Shown here piece by piece: positions 6,551-14,510 of a stretch of 64,000 nt of DNA. The notes below the pieces were generated by a model. That model saw only the letters and a list, made by a program, of their open reading frames with translations, ran no database searches and was not told the DNA's origin. The position numbers and the translations under genes were made by a program. Numbering within the stretch: the stretch's first letter is position 1; the number at the start of each line of letters is the position of its first letter. Source of the stretch: JAIVJZ01 sp035645695 (GTDB taxonomy: Bacteria; Acidobacteriota; Blastocatellia; Pyrinomonadales; Pyrinomonadaceae); the NCBI GenBank assembly GCA_035645695.1, contig DASQMC010000080.1, forward strand, positions 47,580-111,579. The letters are read 5' to 3'.

Positions 6551-7336
6551 TCAGCGTCCTTTGAATTCGGGCTTGCGTTTTTCGAGAAAGGCCTTGACGC
6601 CTTCGTCTTTGTCTTCGCTGGAGAAGCAGAGGGCGAAGAGGTCGATCTCGCGGCGCAAGCCTTCGTCGAGCGTCGAGCGCGAGGCGGTCTTGACGGCCTC
6701 CTTCGCCATGCGTAGCGCGACGGGACTTTTCTCGGCGATGCGATTGGCGATCTCCAAGGTCTTCGCTTCGAGCTCGTCGACCGGGACGACCGTGTTGACG
6801 AGGCCGTAAGCGTATGCCGTCTGCGCGTCTATGATCTCGCCCGTCAGGATCAACTCCATCGCCTTACCTTCGCCGATGAGATGCGTGAGCCGTTGCGTGC
6901 CGCCGCCGCCGGGGATAATGCCGAGATTGATTTCAGGTTGACCGAAGGAGGCTCGCTCGCTCGCGATGCGCAGGTCGCAGGCGAGCGCGAGTTCGCAGCC
7001 GCCGCCGAGGCAGTAGCCGTTGATCATGGCGATGACGGGTTTTGGGAAAGTGTCAATCGCGGTGAAGAGCGAACGACCCGTCATCACGTCGCGCTGCGTA
7101 ACGGCGGTGCGCCCGGCAAACTCGCCGATGTCCGCGCCCGCGATGAATGCCTTATCGCCCGCGCCCGTGAACACCACGACGCGAATGCCTTCGTCCTCGC
7201 GTAGCTCTTCGAGCGCGGCCGCCCCCTCGGCGCGCGTCTGGATGTTCAAAGCGTTCCTCTTCTCGGGGCGATTGATCGTTATGATGGCGACGCGCCCGCG
7301 CCGCTCGACGAGCAGTGTTTCGTATGATTGCGACAT
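6551..7336 (-). CDS. Enoyl-CoA hydratase/isomerase family protein
   Basis: A 261-residue crotonase. Visible are the N-terminal INRPEKRNALN, the oxyanion-hole segment AFIAGADIGEF, the CoA/active-site stretch GYCLGGGCELALACD with its catalytic-type Glu, and INLGIIPGGGGTQRL with the second Glu-region. It hydrates 2-enoyl-CoA to 3-hydroxyacyl-CoA in beta-oxidation or a related acyl-CoA pathway. GGAG lies 10-13 bases before the ATG. A 3-hydroxyacyl-CoA dehydrogenase gene (7902-8792) is upstream on the same strand with a PilZ gene between, so the two likely act in sequence. Substrate chain length cannot be told. Confidence 0.9.
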   Translation of the reverse strand: MSQSYETLLVERRGRVAIITINRPEKRNALNIQTRAEGAAALEELREDEGIRVVVFTGAGDKAFIAGADIGEFAGRTAVTQRDVMTGRSLFTAIDTFPKPVIAMINGYCLGGGCELALACDLRIASERASFGQPEINLGIIPGGGGTQRLTHLIGEGKAMELILTGEIIDAQTAYAYGLVNTVVPVDELEAKTLEIANRIAEKSPVALRMAKEAVKTASRSTLDEGLRREIDLFALCFSSEDKDEGVKAFLEKRKPEFKGR

Positions 7337-7358
7337 TAAAATTTTTCTCCGAAAAATA

Positions 7359-7438
7359 GTTTCAGGTCTCAGGTTTCAAGTTTCAGGACTGAAGTTCTTC
7401 GGTCTTTAACTTGAAACCTGAAACCTGAAACTTGAAAC
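7359..7438. repeat. Heptad inverted repeat, family A (TTTCAAG/TTTCAGG), centre A1
   Basis: Left arm of 7-bp units GTTTCAG, GTCTCAG, GTTTCAA, GTTTCAG; centre GACTGAAGTTCTTCGGTC; right arm of CTTGAAA/CCTGAAA units. It fills the gap between the PilZ stop and the enoyl-CoA hydratase start. The centre is nearly the same as at 36262-36344. Confidence 0.85.
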
Positions 7439-7448
7439 TCCGTGCTTA

Positions 7449-7814
7449 TTATTCTTCCGGCGGCGTGCCATGATCGTCGGCGACCCATGAGACGAAGAGG
7501 CGGAGCCAGTTTTCCGTGGGTTCGAGAATGTGGACGCCGATGCGCGCCGTGCCATAGATGGCCGAGGCGATGCGCACGACGCGGACGGTGACTTCGATGG
7601 GTGCGCCGTCCGGGCGGTGCGCGCGCAGATAAAGTTGCTCGCCGCGCGTGACTTTCTGGTTAAGATGGAAAAGGGCGCCGGTGGTGGAGATGTCGTCAGT
7701 CTCGGTCGGTTCGCTCCACGCCGCGCCGTCTTCCGCGCGACCTGAGACGACGATGGGCAGGCGCAGCGACATGCGCAGCGCGAAACGTCTCTCTTCGTTG
7801 GTCGGCGTCGTCAT
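7449..7814 (-). CDS. PilZ domain protein
   Basis: A single-domain 121-residue protein. The c-di-GMP-binding signature is present: RRFALRMSLR (RxxxR type) near residues 9-18 and DISTTGALF (D-x-S-x-x-G) near residues 41-49, followed by a beta-barrel of alternating residues. PilZ proteins bind cyclic di-GMP and pass the signal to motility, polysaccharide or other systems. No such target gene is adjacent; the neighbours are acyl-CoA enzymes. The ATG is only five bases from a repeat arm, with no Shine-Dalgarno site visible. Confidence 0.85.
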   Translation of the reverse strand: MTTPTNEERRFALRMSLRLPIVVSGRAEDGAAWSEPTETDDISTTGALFHLNQKVTRGEQLYLRAHRPDGAPIEVTVRVVRIASAIYGTARIGVHILEPTENWLRLFVSWVADDHGTPPEE

Positions 7815-7819
7815 TGGAT

Positions 7820-7900
7820 AGTTTTCAGTTTTCAGTTTTCAGTTTTCAGTTCAGTGTCCGACGCTTGGTGCCTTTCGCTGAAAACTGAAAACTGAAAACT
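7820..7900. repeat. Heptad inverted repeat, family B (TTTTCAG)
   Basis: Four-and-a-half AGTTTTC units on the left, a centre of about 25 bases and three GAAAACT units on the right. It ends one base before the stop codon of the 3-hydroxyacyl-CoA dehydrogenase gene and starts five bases from the PilZ start. Same family as 43315-43413. Confidence 0.85.
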
Positions 7901-7901
7901 G

Positions 7902-8792
7902 TTATTCCTCGTTCCAGTTGTAGAAACCTTCGCCGCTTTTTTTGCCGAGACGCCCGTCGGCGACCATGCGCCGCAGAATTTCCGGCGGGCGGAAGGTCTC
8001 GGAGCCGAGCGTGCGGTGCAGGTATTCGGCGATGCTCAGGCGCACATCGAGGCCGACGAGATCGGTCAGGCGAAGCGGCCCCATCGGATGATTGTAGCCG
8101 AGTTCCATCGCGGTATCTATATCTTTCGCGCTCGCCACATCCTGTTCCAGCATCCGCATCGCTTCCAGACCTAAAGCCACGCCCAGACGGCTCGACGCGA
8201 AACCCGGCACGTCGCGCACCGTGATCGGCTCTTTCTTCATCCGTCGCCCGACGGCGCGCGCCGTCTCAATCGTCTCGTCGCTCGTTTCCGCGCCGACGAC
8301 GATCTCGACGAGTCGCATGATGTGGACGGGGTTGAAGAAGTGCATGCCGACGACGCGTTCGGGGCGGCGGGCGGCGCGTGCGATCTCGGTGATCGAGAGC
8401 GAAGAAGTATTCGTCGCGAACAGAAAATCGCGTTCGGCCACGCGCTCCACTTCGCGGAGCGTCTCCTGCTTCAACTCCATGCGTTCCGGGACGGCTTCGA
8501 TGAAGAGGTCGGCGTGCGCGGTTTCAGAGAGGTTGGTTGCGCCGCGGATGCGTTGCAGCGTCATGTCGCGTTCGGCTTCGGTCGTCTTGCCGCGACGAAT
8601 GCCTTTGTCGAGGTTCTCTTCGATGGCGCGCAGGCCGCGCATGAGAAATTCCCGCTCCACGTCGCGCAAGACGACGCGGTAGCCGACGAGCGCGGCCACT
8701 TGCGCGATGCCGTGCCCCATCGTGCCCGCGCCGAGCACGGCGATTGTCTCTATGGTCGGACTAGCGATGCTTGTGCTTCCCGGTGAGTCCAA
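7902..8792 (-). CDS. 3-hydroxyacyl-CoA (3-hydroxybutyryl-CoA) dehydrogenase
   Basis: A 296-residue protein of the usual single-function length. The Rossmann fold begins with VLGAGTMGHGIAQ near residue 18; FATNTSSLSITEIA and the catalytic His in GMHFFNPVHIMRLVEIV follow, then the C-terminal dimerisation domain with GYNHPMGPLRLTDLVGLD. It oxidises (S)-3-hydroxyacyl-CoA with NAD. The start is uncertain: the frame opens at a TTG (8792) with a weak AGAG upstream and has no Met before the Rossmann motif. It is read together with the enoyl-CoA hydratase downstream. Confidence 0.9.
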   Translation of the reverse strand: MDSPGSTSIASPTIETIAVLGAGTMGHGIAQVAALVGYRVVLRDVEREFLMRGLRAIEENLDKGIRRGKTTEAERDMTLQRIRGATNLSETAHADLFIEAVPERMELKQETLREVERVAERDFLFATNTSSLSITEIARAARRPERVVGMHFFNPVHIMRLVEIVVGAETSDETIETARAVGRRMKKEPITVRDVPGFASSRLGVALGLEAMRMLEQDVASAKDIDTAMELGYNHPMGPLRLTDLVGLDVRLSIAEYLHRTLGSETFRPPEILRRMVADGRLGKKSGEGFYNWNEE

Positions 8793-8941
8793 AAGTCTCT
8801 TCGCGCGGGTCTGTGGGCGACGAAGACGGCTTCGTCAGCGCCCGCGCCCGCATGGTCTGATTCGACTACGTACAGCGCAGAGAGTTATACAATAGTTAAG
8901 GCAAACTTCGCTAGCTGTAACAACTCATCAGTGTATGTGAA

Positions 8942-8972
8942 GCAATGCTTTTATTGTACAATAATACATTGC
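8942..8972. promoter_or_regulatory. Nested palindromes upstream of trxB
   Basis: A perfect ATTGTACAAT (8953-8962) sits inside flanking GCAATG (8942-8947) and CATTGC (8967-8972), nearly symmetric. It lies about 85 bases before trxB in an AT-rich promoter-like stretch. It could bind a dimeric regulator; no named regulator is recognised. Confidence 0.35.
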
Positions 8973-9055
8973 TGGAGAAGTTATAACCGAAAGTATAGGG
9001 ATGTCAGACACCAATTTCCACAGCAGCCCTGTAAGGAAGTTAGGCAAGAATCGAA

Positions 9056-10147
9056 ATGACTCAAGAAATTCTGCACAAAGAAGTGGTGATCATCGGCTCC
9101 GGCCCGGCCGGGTTGACGGCGGCCATTTACGCGGCGCGCGCCGACCTCAAACCGCTCGTCATCGAAGGCCCGCAGCCCGGCGGCCAGCTCACCATCACCA
9201 CGGAAGTCGAGAACTACCCCGGCTTCGCCGAAGGCATTCAGGGGCCGGAGTTGATGGAGCAGTTTCGCGCGCAGGCCGCGCGCTTCGGCACCGAGTTTCT
9301 CATCTCCTGGATCGACAAAGTCGATCTCTCAGAACGCCCCTTCACGCTCTACACCGCCGAAGGGACGGTTAAGGCGGAGACGCTCATCATCGCGTCGGGC
9401 GCGTCGGCGAAGTGGCTCGGCATTCCCGGCGAAGCGCCCGCGCCACACGGTCTCGGGGGCCTGGGCGTCTCGGCCTGCGCCACCTGCGACGGCTTCTTCT
9501 TCAAAGGCAAGAAGATCGTCGTCATCGGCGGCGGCGACACGGCGATGGAGGAGGCCACCTTCCTCACGCGCTATGCCTCGTCGGTCACGATCATACATCG
9601 CCGCGACCACCTGCGCGCCTCCAAGATCATGCAGGACAAGGCGCTGAAAAATGAGAAGATCAGTTTTATCTGGAACACCGACGTGCGTGAGGTTCTCGGC
9701 ACGCCGGAGACGGGCGTTACGGCCGTGCGCCTCTCCAACAACGTGACGGGCGAGGAGACGACGTTCGATTGCGAAGGCGTCTTCATCGCCATCGGCCACA
9801 AGCCGAACACGGACATGTTCAAAGGCTGGCTGGAGATGGACGACATCGGCTACCTCAAGACGAACGGCCACTCGATGGCGACCAACATCCCCGGCGTCTT
9901 CGCCTGCGGCGACGCGCAGGATTCCTTTTACCGGCAGGCCATCACGGCCGCCGGGACGGGTTGCATGGCCGCCATCGACGCCGAACGCTACCTCGACAAT
10001 CTGCCCGTTCCCACGCTGACGGGTGAAGAAGTGACCATCGAAGGCGAGATCGTCACGGCCGACCGCGAATCGATCATCATGCCCGACGGCGAGGTGATTT
10101 CCAATCACGCGGACGCCGACGCGGAAGGCGCGCCCGCCGGAGATTAA
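9056..10147 (+). CDS. trxB: Thioredoxin-disulfide reductase
   Basis: FAD-dependent reductase passing electrons from NADPH to thioredoxin. Seen are the FAD motif VIIGSGPAGLTAAIYAARA near residue 11, the redox pair CATC at residues 141-144, the NADPH motif VVIGGGDTAMEEA, and GVFACGDAQD near the end of the fold. The protein is 363 residues, about 45 longer than usual; the extra tail is acidic and contains ADRESIIMPDGEVI, which reads as a small appended strand-turn segment rather than noise. A stem-loop at 10208-10250 closes the gene. It is flanked by a divergent dehydrogenase gene. Confidence 0.93.
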   Translation: MTQEILHKEVVIIGSGPAGLTAAIYAARADLKPLVIEGPQPGGQLTITTEVENYPGFAEGIQGPELMEQFRAQAARFGTEFLISWIDKVDLSERPFTLYTAEGTVKAETLIIASGASAKWLGIPGEAPAPHGLGGLGVSACATCDGFFFKGKKIVVIGGGDTAMEEATFLTRYASSVTIIHRRDHLRASKIMQDKALKNEKISFIWNTDVREVLGTPETGVTAVRLSNNVTGEETTFDCEGVFIAIGHKPNTDMFKGWLEMDDIGYLKTNGHSMATNIPGVFACGDAQDSFYRQAITAAGTGCMAAIDAERYLDNLPVPTLTGEEVTIEGEIVTADRESIIMPDGEVISNHADADAEGAPAGD

Positions 10148-10207
10148 ACGCCGCGCCGGAGCAAACGTCCGGGCGGCGACCGTTGGCACGAACCGCAAAA
10201 TTGAACG

Positions 10208-10250
10208 CGAAGACACGAAGTTAATTTTACGACTTAACTTCGTGTCTTCG
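10208..10250 (+). terminator. 17-bp perfect hairpin after trxB
   Basis: CGAAGACACGAAGTTAA (10208-10224) pairs perfectly with its reverse complement at 10234-10250 around a 9-nt loop. A short TCTTT follows. The arm repeats CGAAGAC/ACGAAG, so it may belong to the same class as the heptad repeats. It probably ends trxB transcription. Confidence 0.6.
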
Positions 10251-10301
10251 TCTTTAACGCACGCCTAAACAACATTCCGCCCTGAGTCCGGGGAGAGCGC
10301 C

Positions 10302-11489
10302 ATGAAGCGTAAACTTTTCGCTGCCTTCATCATAATCGCGCTGTGCGCGACCGCTGATTTCACGACCGCACGGCGCGCGGCAGCGCAGACGAAAACGCCG
10401 CGAAGCCGCAGCAAACGGGAAGCGGTTTATTACCCGCCGCGCGGCGACGCGTGGCGGCGCAGGACGCCCGCCGAGGTCGGGATGGACGCCGCGCTGCTCG
10501 AACAGGCGGTCGCTTACGCACGGACGCAGGAGAGCAAAGTTCCGCGCGACTTCTCCACGCAGGTCGAGACCTTCGGCGCGGTGCTCGGCCCTCTGCCGAA
10601 GGAACGCGGCGAGACGAACGGCATCGTCATACGCCACGGCTACATCGTGGCGGAATGGGGCGATACGCTGAGAGTTGATCCGACCTACAGCGTCGCCAAA
10701 AGTTTCCTCTCCGCGTTGCTCGGCCTCACGATTGATCGCGGGTTGATCAAAAACGTGCGCGACCCCGTGCGTCGTTATGTCGCCGACGGCGGCTACGATT
10801 CGCCGCACAACTCGGCCGTGACATGGGAGGATCATGCGCGGCAGACGAGCGAGTGGGAAGGCGTAATGTGGGGCAAGTCGCACGACTTCATCGGCGTCGA
10901 GGGGTTCGGCAAAGGCCGCCGCGAGCCGCGCCCGCTGCGCCCCCCCGGCACTAACTACGAGTATAACGACGTGCGCATCAACCGGTTCGCCCTGTCCCTG
11001 TTGCGCGTCTGGCGCAAGCCCCTGCCGGAAGTCCTGCGCGACGAGATCATGCGACCCGTCGGCGCGTCGGATACGTGGCGGTATCACGGCTACGCAAACT
11101 CAGACGTGTTGATTGACGGCCGGAAGATGCCCTCCGTCAGCGGCGGGACGCGCTGGGGCGGCGGTCTCTGGATCAACACGCGCGACGAGGCGCGCTTCGG
11201 TTACCTCTTCCTGCGCGAGGGACGCTGGCGCGACCGTCAAGTCATCTCCGAGGGATGGGTGCGCGAGGCGACCGCGCCGGGCAAGGTCAAAACGGACTAC
11301 GGCTATCTGTGGTGGTTGAACACGGGACGCAAGGCTTGGCCGAGCGCGCCCGAATCGAGCTACGCCGCGCTCGGCTACGGCTCGAACACGATCTGGATCG
11401 ACCCCGAACACGACCTCGTCATCGTGTGGCGCTGGCATCAGGCGAACCCCGACGAGCTGATCAAACGCGTGCTGGCTTCGATCAAATAA
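10302..11489 (+). CDS. Secreted serine hydrolase, beta-lactamase/class C type
   Basis: A 395-residue protein with a signal peptide (MKRKLFAAFIIIALCATA, then a cleavage region near AAAQ). The serine motif SVAKS (S-x-x-K) lies near residue 130, a YND-like second motif near residue 226, and a GYGSN region near residue 363 replaces the KTG box. This is the general beta-lactamase-related hydrolase/peptidase fold (CubicO-like); the true substrate is unknown and it is not necessarily a resistance enzyme. It follows trxB after a terminator and is convergent with the HxlR gene. Confidence 0.85.
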   Translation: MKRKLFAAFIIIALCATADFTTARRAAAQTKTPRSRSKREAVYYPPRGDAWRRRTPAEVGMDAALLEQAVAYARTQESKVPRDFSTQVETFGAVLGPLPKERGETNGIVIRHGYIVAEWGDTLRVDPTYSVAKSFLSALLGLTIDRGLIKNVRDPVRRYVADGGYDSPHNSAVTWEDHARQTSEWEGVMWGKSHDFIGVEGFGKGRREPRPLRPPGTNYEYNDVRINRFALSLLRVWRKPLPEVLRDEIMRPVGASDTWRYHGYANSDVLIDGRKMPSVSGGTRWGGGLWINTRDEARFGYLFLREGRWRDRQVISEGWVREATAPGKVKTDYGYLWWLNTGRKAWPSAPESSYAALGYGSNTIWIDPEHDLVIVWRWHQANPDELIKRVLASIK

Positions 11490-11580
11490 CGCACGGCCGC
11501 ACGGACGAATGACCCGACGGCCGCGCCTCTTGCTACCTGTAGCCCCTACCGGGCTGTGGGCGCAACGGACTGCGAGATGC

Positions 11581-12018
11581 TCACAAGAGCACGATGGAAT
11601 CGTCGCGTTGTCGGGCGGGAGCGGCGGGCGTGCGTTCGCGCGCGTTCTTGTGCGGGCAGGCGTCGCAGTAGTCGCCGAGGTGCGCGCGGCGGTCTTCGCA
11701 TTCGTTGCAGCCGAGCGCGAGACCGAGTTGGCGCAGGCTGTCGAGCATGGGAAGGAGCAGGCGGCCGCGCGCCGTCAAAGCGTACTCGACGTGCGGGGGA
11801 CTGCCGCCATAGTCGCGCCGTTCGACGAGGGCATCCTGTTCCATGTCGCGGAGTCGTCCGACGAGTGTGCGGCTGCTGATCGGGTGGAGCGCGTCGATGA
11901 GTTCGGTCGTGCGGCGGGGCGCGCGCGCCAGATCGCGCACGATGAGCAGCGTCCATTTATCGCCGACAACCTGTAATGCGCCCGCCACCGGACAGCCGTC
12001 GCCTTCGCGTCGTCGCAT
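11581..12018 (-). CDS. HxlR-family regulator with Cys-rich tail
   Basis: A 145-residue winged-helix regulator: CPVAGALQVVGDKWTLLIVR is the HxlR hallmark with its conserved N-terminal Cys, followed by ISSRTLVGRLRDME (recognition helix) and VEYALTARG (wing). The tail after residue 100 is unusual, with C-x-x-C, then C-x-x-C spaced by about 12 residues, which could bind a metal or sense redox or electrophile stress. The ATG at 12018 is preferred: AGGGGCGAG lies just upstream, while the longer frame starts at a GTG inside that site. No target gene is obvious; the hypothetical gene at 12305 is divergent. Confidence 0.85.
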   Translation of the reverse strand: MRRREGDGCPVAGALQVVGDKWTLLIVRDLARAPRRTTELIDALHPISSRTLVGRLRDMEQDALVERRDYGGSPPHVEYALTARGRLLLPMLDSLRQLGLALGCNECEDRRAHLGDYCDACPHKNARERTPAAPARQRDDSIVLL

Positions 12019-12304
12019 AACTCGCCCCTCTCTCACCGGACGCCAAGATTAACACAAAGCGAAGTTGAACTCCTGATGTTTTACTAAGCCCGCTCGCGCG
12101 CCGCGCGAACTTTCCGTCAACTTTGCCCGGCCGCAGCAGAAACCCGCCAGTAGAAAGAATTCCATCGTCCGACTTCTTCGCGCGTCCTCGCCGCCGCCCG
12201 GCGTTTATCTCGAAGTTCGGCGCGTTTAATCCACGCCGCATCCCGGCACGACGGTTGCCAGGCACGAACCCGGCGGAACTCGAAATTTTAGAGGAGATCG
12301 AATC

Positions 12305-12730
12305 GTGTTTAGAAGAACTTTCGCATTGATGCTTTCGGGGATAATTTTGTCGGCGGCCTTTGGCCTTCGGCAGGCGCAAGCGGAGACGGGCGAAGACGCG
12401 CGCCTCGCTCAACAGGCGCGCGTGAGCGTGTTGAAATTAGGCACGGGTGAGCGAGCGCGAGTCGAAGTCAAACTGCGCGACGACTCGAAACTCAAGGGCT
12501 ACGTCAGCGCCGCCGGAGCAGACTCTTTTACCGTGACGGACTCTAAGACGGGCGAGTCAACCGTCGTTACTTATACCGATGTGGCGCAGGTCAAGAAATC
12601 CGGCAACGGCTTCTCGACGATAACGAAAGTGCTCGTCGGCGGCGCGGTCGTCGCCGGGGTGGTCGTCGGGTGGCAGATCGTGAAGCCCGCCTTATGCGAC
12701 GGCGGCGCGCAACACCGCGGCCCCTGCTGA
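12305..12730 (+). CDS. Hypothetical exported protein, 141 aa
   Basis: Signal peptide (FRRTFALMLSGIILSAAFG, cleavage near AQAE), then about 70 residues that look like an Sm/LSM-like small beta-barrel (VEVKLRDDSKLKGYVSAAG, then FTVTDSKTGESTVVTY and DVAQVKK), then a glycine-zipper-like hydrophobic segment (VLVGGAVVAGVVVGW). This layout occurs in many uncharacterised acidobacterial proteins. The start is a GTG with GAGGAG eight bases upstream. The ending after KPALC is short and Gly-rich. Confidence 0.65.
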   Translation: MFRRTFALMLSGIILSAAFGLRQAQAETGEDARLAQQARVSVLKLGTGERARVEVKLRDDSKLKGYVSAAGADSFTVTDSKTGESTVVTYTDVAQVKKSGNGFSTITKVLVGGAVVAGVVVGWQIVKPALCDGGAQHRGPC

Positions 12731-12732
12731 AC

Positions 12733-12905
12733 GAAACGATGAAGTAGGAACGCGGAACGATGAACTGAAAACAGGAGCCGGAATTCAGAAGTCAGGAGTC
12801 AGGAGCCGGAATAAAACGCGCGGTCTCTTAACTCCTGACTTCCGTTTCCTGACTCCTGTCTTCTGACTTCTACTTCATCGTTCTGCGTTCCTACTTCATC
12901 GTTTC
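12733..12905. repeat. Large inverted repeat, family E (GTCAGGA plus ATGAAGTAGGAACG)
   Basis: The outer arms GAAACGATGAAGTAGGAACG... (12733-12764) and their complement (12874-12905) match at nearly every position. Inside are GTCAGGA heptads facing TCCTGAC heptads. The right outer arm runs into the M16 gene and encodes its last residues and stop (ATG AAG TAG). The same family occurs at 52936-53102. Confidence 0.85.
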
Positions 12906-14327
12906 CGGGTCGTAGTCGCCGGCGATGATGACGGTGAGATGATCGGGTCGGAAGTACTTGCGAATCGCGGCGTTGACTTCTTCGAGCGTGACGGCCTGAA
13001 TGAGTTCGGGAAAGCGGTCGAGGTAGTCAGTGCCCAGGCGGAAGAATTCAGAGTTCCAGAGGGCTTCGGCGAGTCCGGCGTTGGTCGAGAGCGAGACTTT
13101 GAACGAGCCGATGGCGGATGATTTTTCGTCCGCGAGTTCGCCGGCCGTCATGCCGTTCGAGACGTAATCGCGCAGGACGACGAGCGCGGAGCCGATGGCC
13201 TTTTCGACGTTGCCGGGGTTGACGGAGACGGCGATATACCAGGGGCCTGCGGCGAGCGAGGGCGCGCGGAAGCGCGAGCCGATGCCGTATGTCAATCCTT
13301 CGCGGTCGCGCACTTGCAGGCCGAGCCGCGAGGAGAGCGTGGATTCCCCGAGCGCGCCGTTGGCGAGAGTGGCCGCGTAGTAATCGCTCGCATCGCGCCT
13401 GAGGGGCGCGGCCGTGCCGAGCAGCACGTCCACGTTGGCCTTCTCTTTAAGCAGCACGATCTCGCGCCGCGCGCCTTCTTGCGGTTGCGGGTCGTCGATG
13501 CTGATCTCGACGCTCTCGCGCGGCCCGTCGAACTCTCCGAACGCTTCCGCGAACAGCCTCTGCACCTCGCTTGCCCGCACGTCGCCGACGATGGAGATGA
13601 CGAGCGAGCGACCGCCGTAGCGTTCTTCGTAGAAGCGGCGCACGTCTTCCACCGTGATCGAGTTGAGGCTCCTGATCAGTTGCTCTCCGCCGTGGACGTA
13701 GAACGGGTTGGCCGGATCATAGGTGAGTTGCGAAAACTTTTCGTAGGCGCGCAGGCGCGTGTTCGCCTGTTGCTCCTGGACGGCGGCGATGGCCTGCTGT
13801 TTGAGTTTTTCGAGTTCGTCGGCGGGAAAGGCCGGTTCGCGCAGTTGTTCGGCGAGCGTGCCGAGCAGGAGAGACAAATCTTTGGCGAGCGCGCGCCCGG
13901 CGATCTCGACGGCGAACGGGTCGGCGGAGAATTCTATCTGCGCGCCGACGGCTTCGAGGTCGCCCGCGAGTTGAAACTTGGTGCGGCGCAGCGTGCCGCG
14001 TTCGAGCATGTCGGCCGTCAGGCGCGCGAGGCCGGGCTTGTCGCGCGGCTCGAAGTAGGAACCGGCGCGCAGACTGCCGCGCAGCGAAATGGTCGGGGTA
14101 GCGCGGTTTTCGAGGACGAGCGCAACAGCGCCCGTCGGCAGTTCGGTGCGCGCGACGCGCGCTGCGAAGTTCGAGCGCGTCGCGCCGGAGGGCGTGTTCG
14201 CCGCGACCGCATCCGAAGACTTCTCGCCGTGCCCCGCGAGCGGTTGCTGCCCCAACTCCTGCGGCGTCGCGCTCGCGCCCGCCGACGCCGACGCCGCGTC
14301 ATGCCCCGCGCCTTCACGTTTCACCAT
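12891..14327 (-). CDS. M16 peptidase-like protein lacking the zinc site
   Basis: A 478-residue M16 (pitrilysin/MPP-like) fold: after an Ala/Ser-rich 50-residue head come LPTGAVALVLENRATPTISLRG, the first-domain helix where active members have HxxEH but this one reads LTADMLERG, and a second domain with LTYGIGSRF. It is the inactive partner of a heterodimer whose active chain is the gene just upstream (14511-15902). I take the ATG at 14327, with GGGAG eight bases upstream, over one at 14342. No signal peptide is evident. Its final Met-Lys and stop codon are part of a dispersed repeat. Confidence 0.85.
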   Translation of the reverse strand: MVKREGAGHDAASASAGASATPQELGQQPLAGHGEKSSDAVAANTPSGATRSNFAARVARTELPTGAVALVLENRATPTISLRGSLRAGSYFEPRDKPGLARLTADMLERGTLRRTKFQLAGDLEAVGAQIEFSADPFAVEIAGRALAKDLSLLLGTLAEQLREPAFPADELEKLKQQAIAAVQEQQANTRLRAYEKFSQLTYDPANPFYVHGGEQLIRSLNSITVEDVRRFYEERYGGRSLVISIVGDVRASEVQRLFAEAFGEFDGPRESVEISIDDPQPQEGARREIVLLKEKANVDVLLGTAAPLRRDASDYYAATLANGALGESTLSSRLGLQVRDREGLTYGIGSRFRAPSLAAGPWYIAVSVNPGNVEKAIGSALVVLRDYVSNGMTAGELADEKSSAIGSFKVSLSTNAGLAEALWNSEFFRLGTDYLDRFPELIQAVTLEEVNAAIRKYFRPDHLTVIIAGDYDPETMK

Positions 14328-14510
14328 CTGTTTCACTCCCATCCTCTAATGAACTTGAACGAAGAACTCAAAACCACAAGCGACCATTCAAACGTTTGCG
14401 CTCGACCCGTTAACTTCGCGCCTCCGGCGAGAACGGCCGACACGGGCGAAGGCGCAAAGAAGACCGGAAGGCGCAAAGGTTTTCGTGCGCTTGTTTTGGG
14501 CGAGGCCGGA

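Noticed and set aside
9329..10216. Minus-strand frame of 295 codons over trxB
   Set aside because: Shadow of trxB; composition is Arg/Ala/Val-rich and no fold is recognisable.
10302..11489. Antibiotic-resistance beta-lactamase
   Set aside because: Only the general fold is supported; the KTG box is replaced, and most such proteins are esterases or peptidases of other function.
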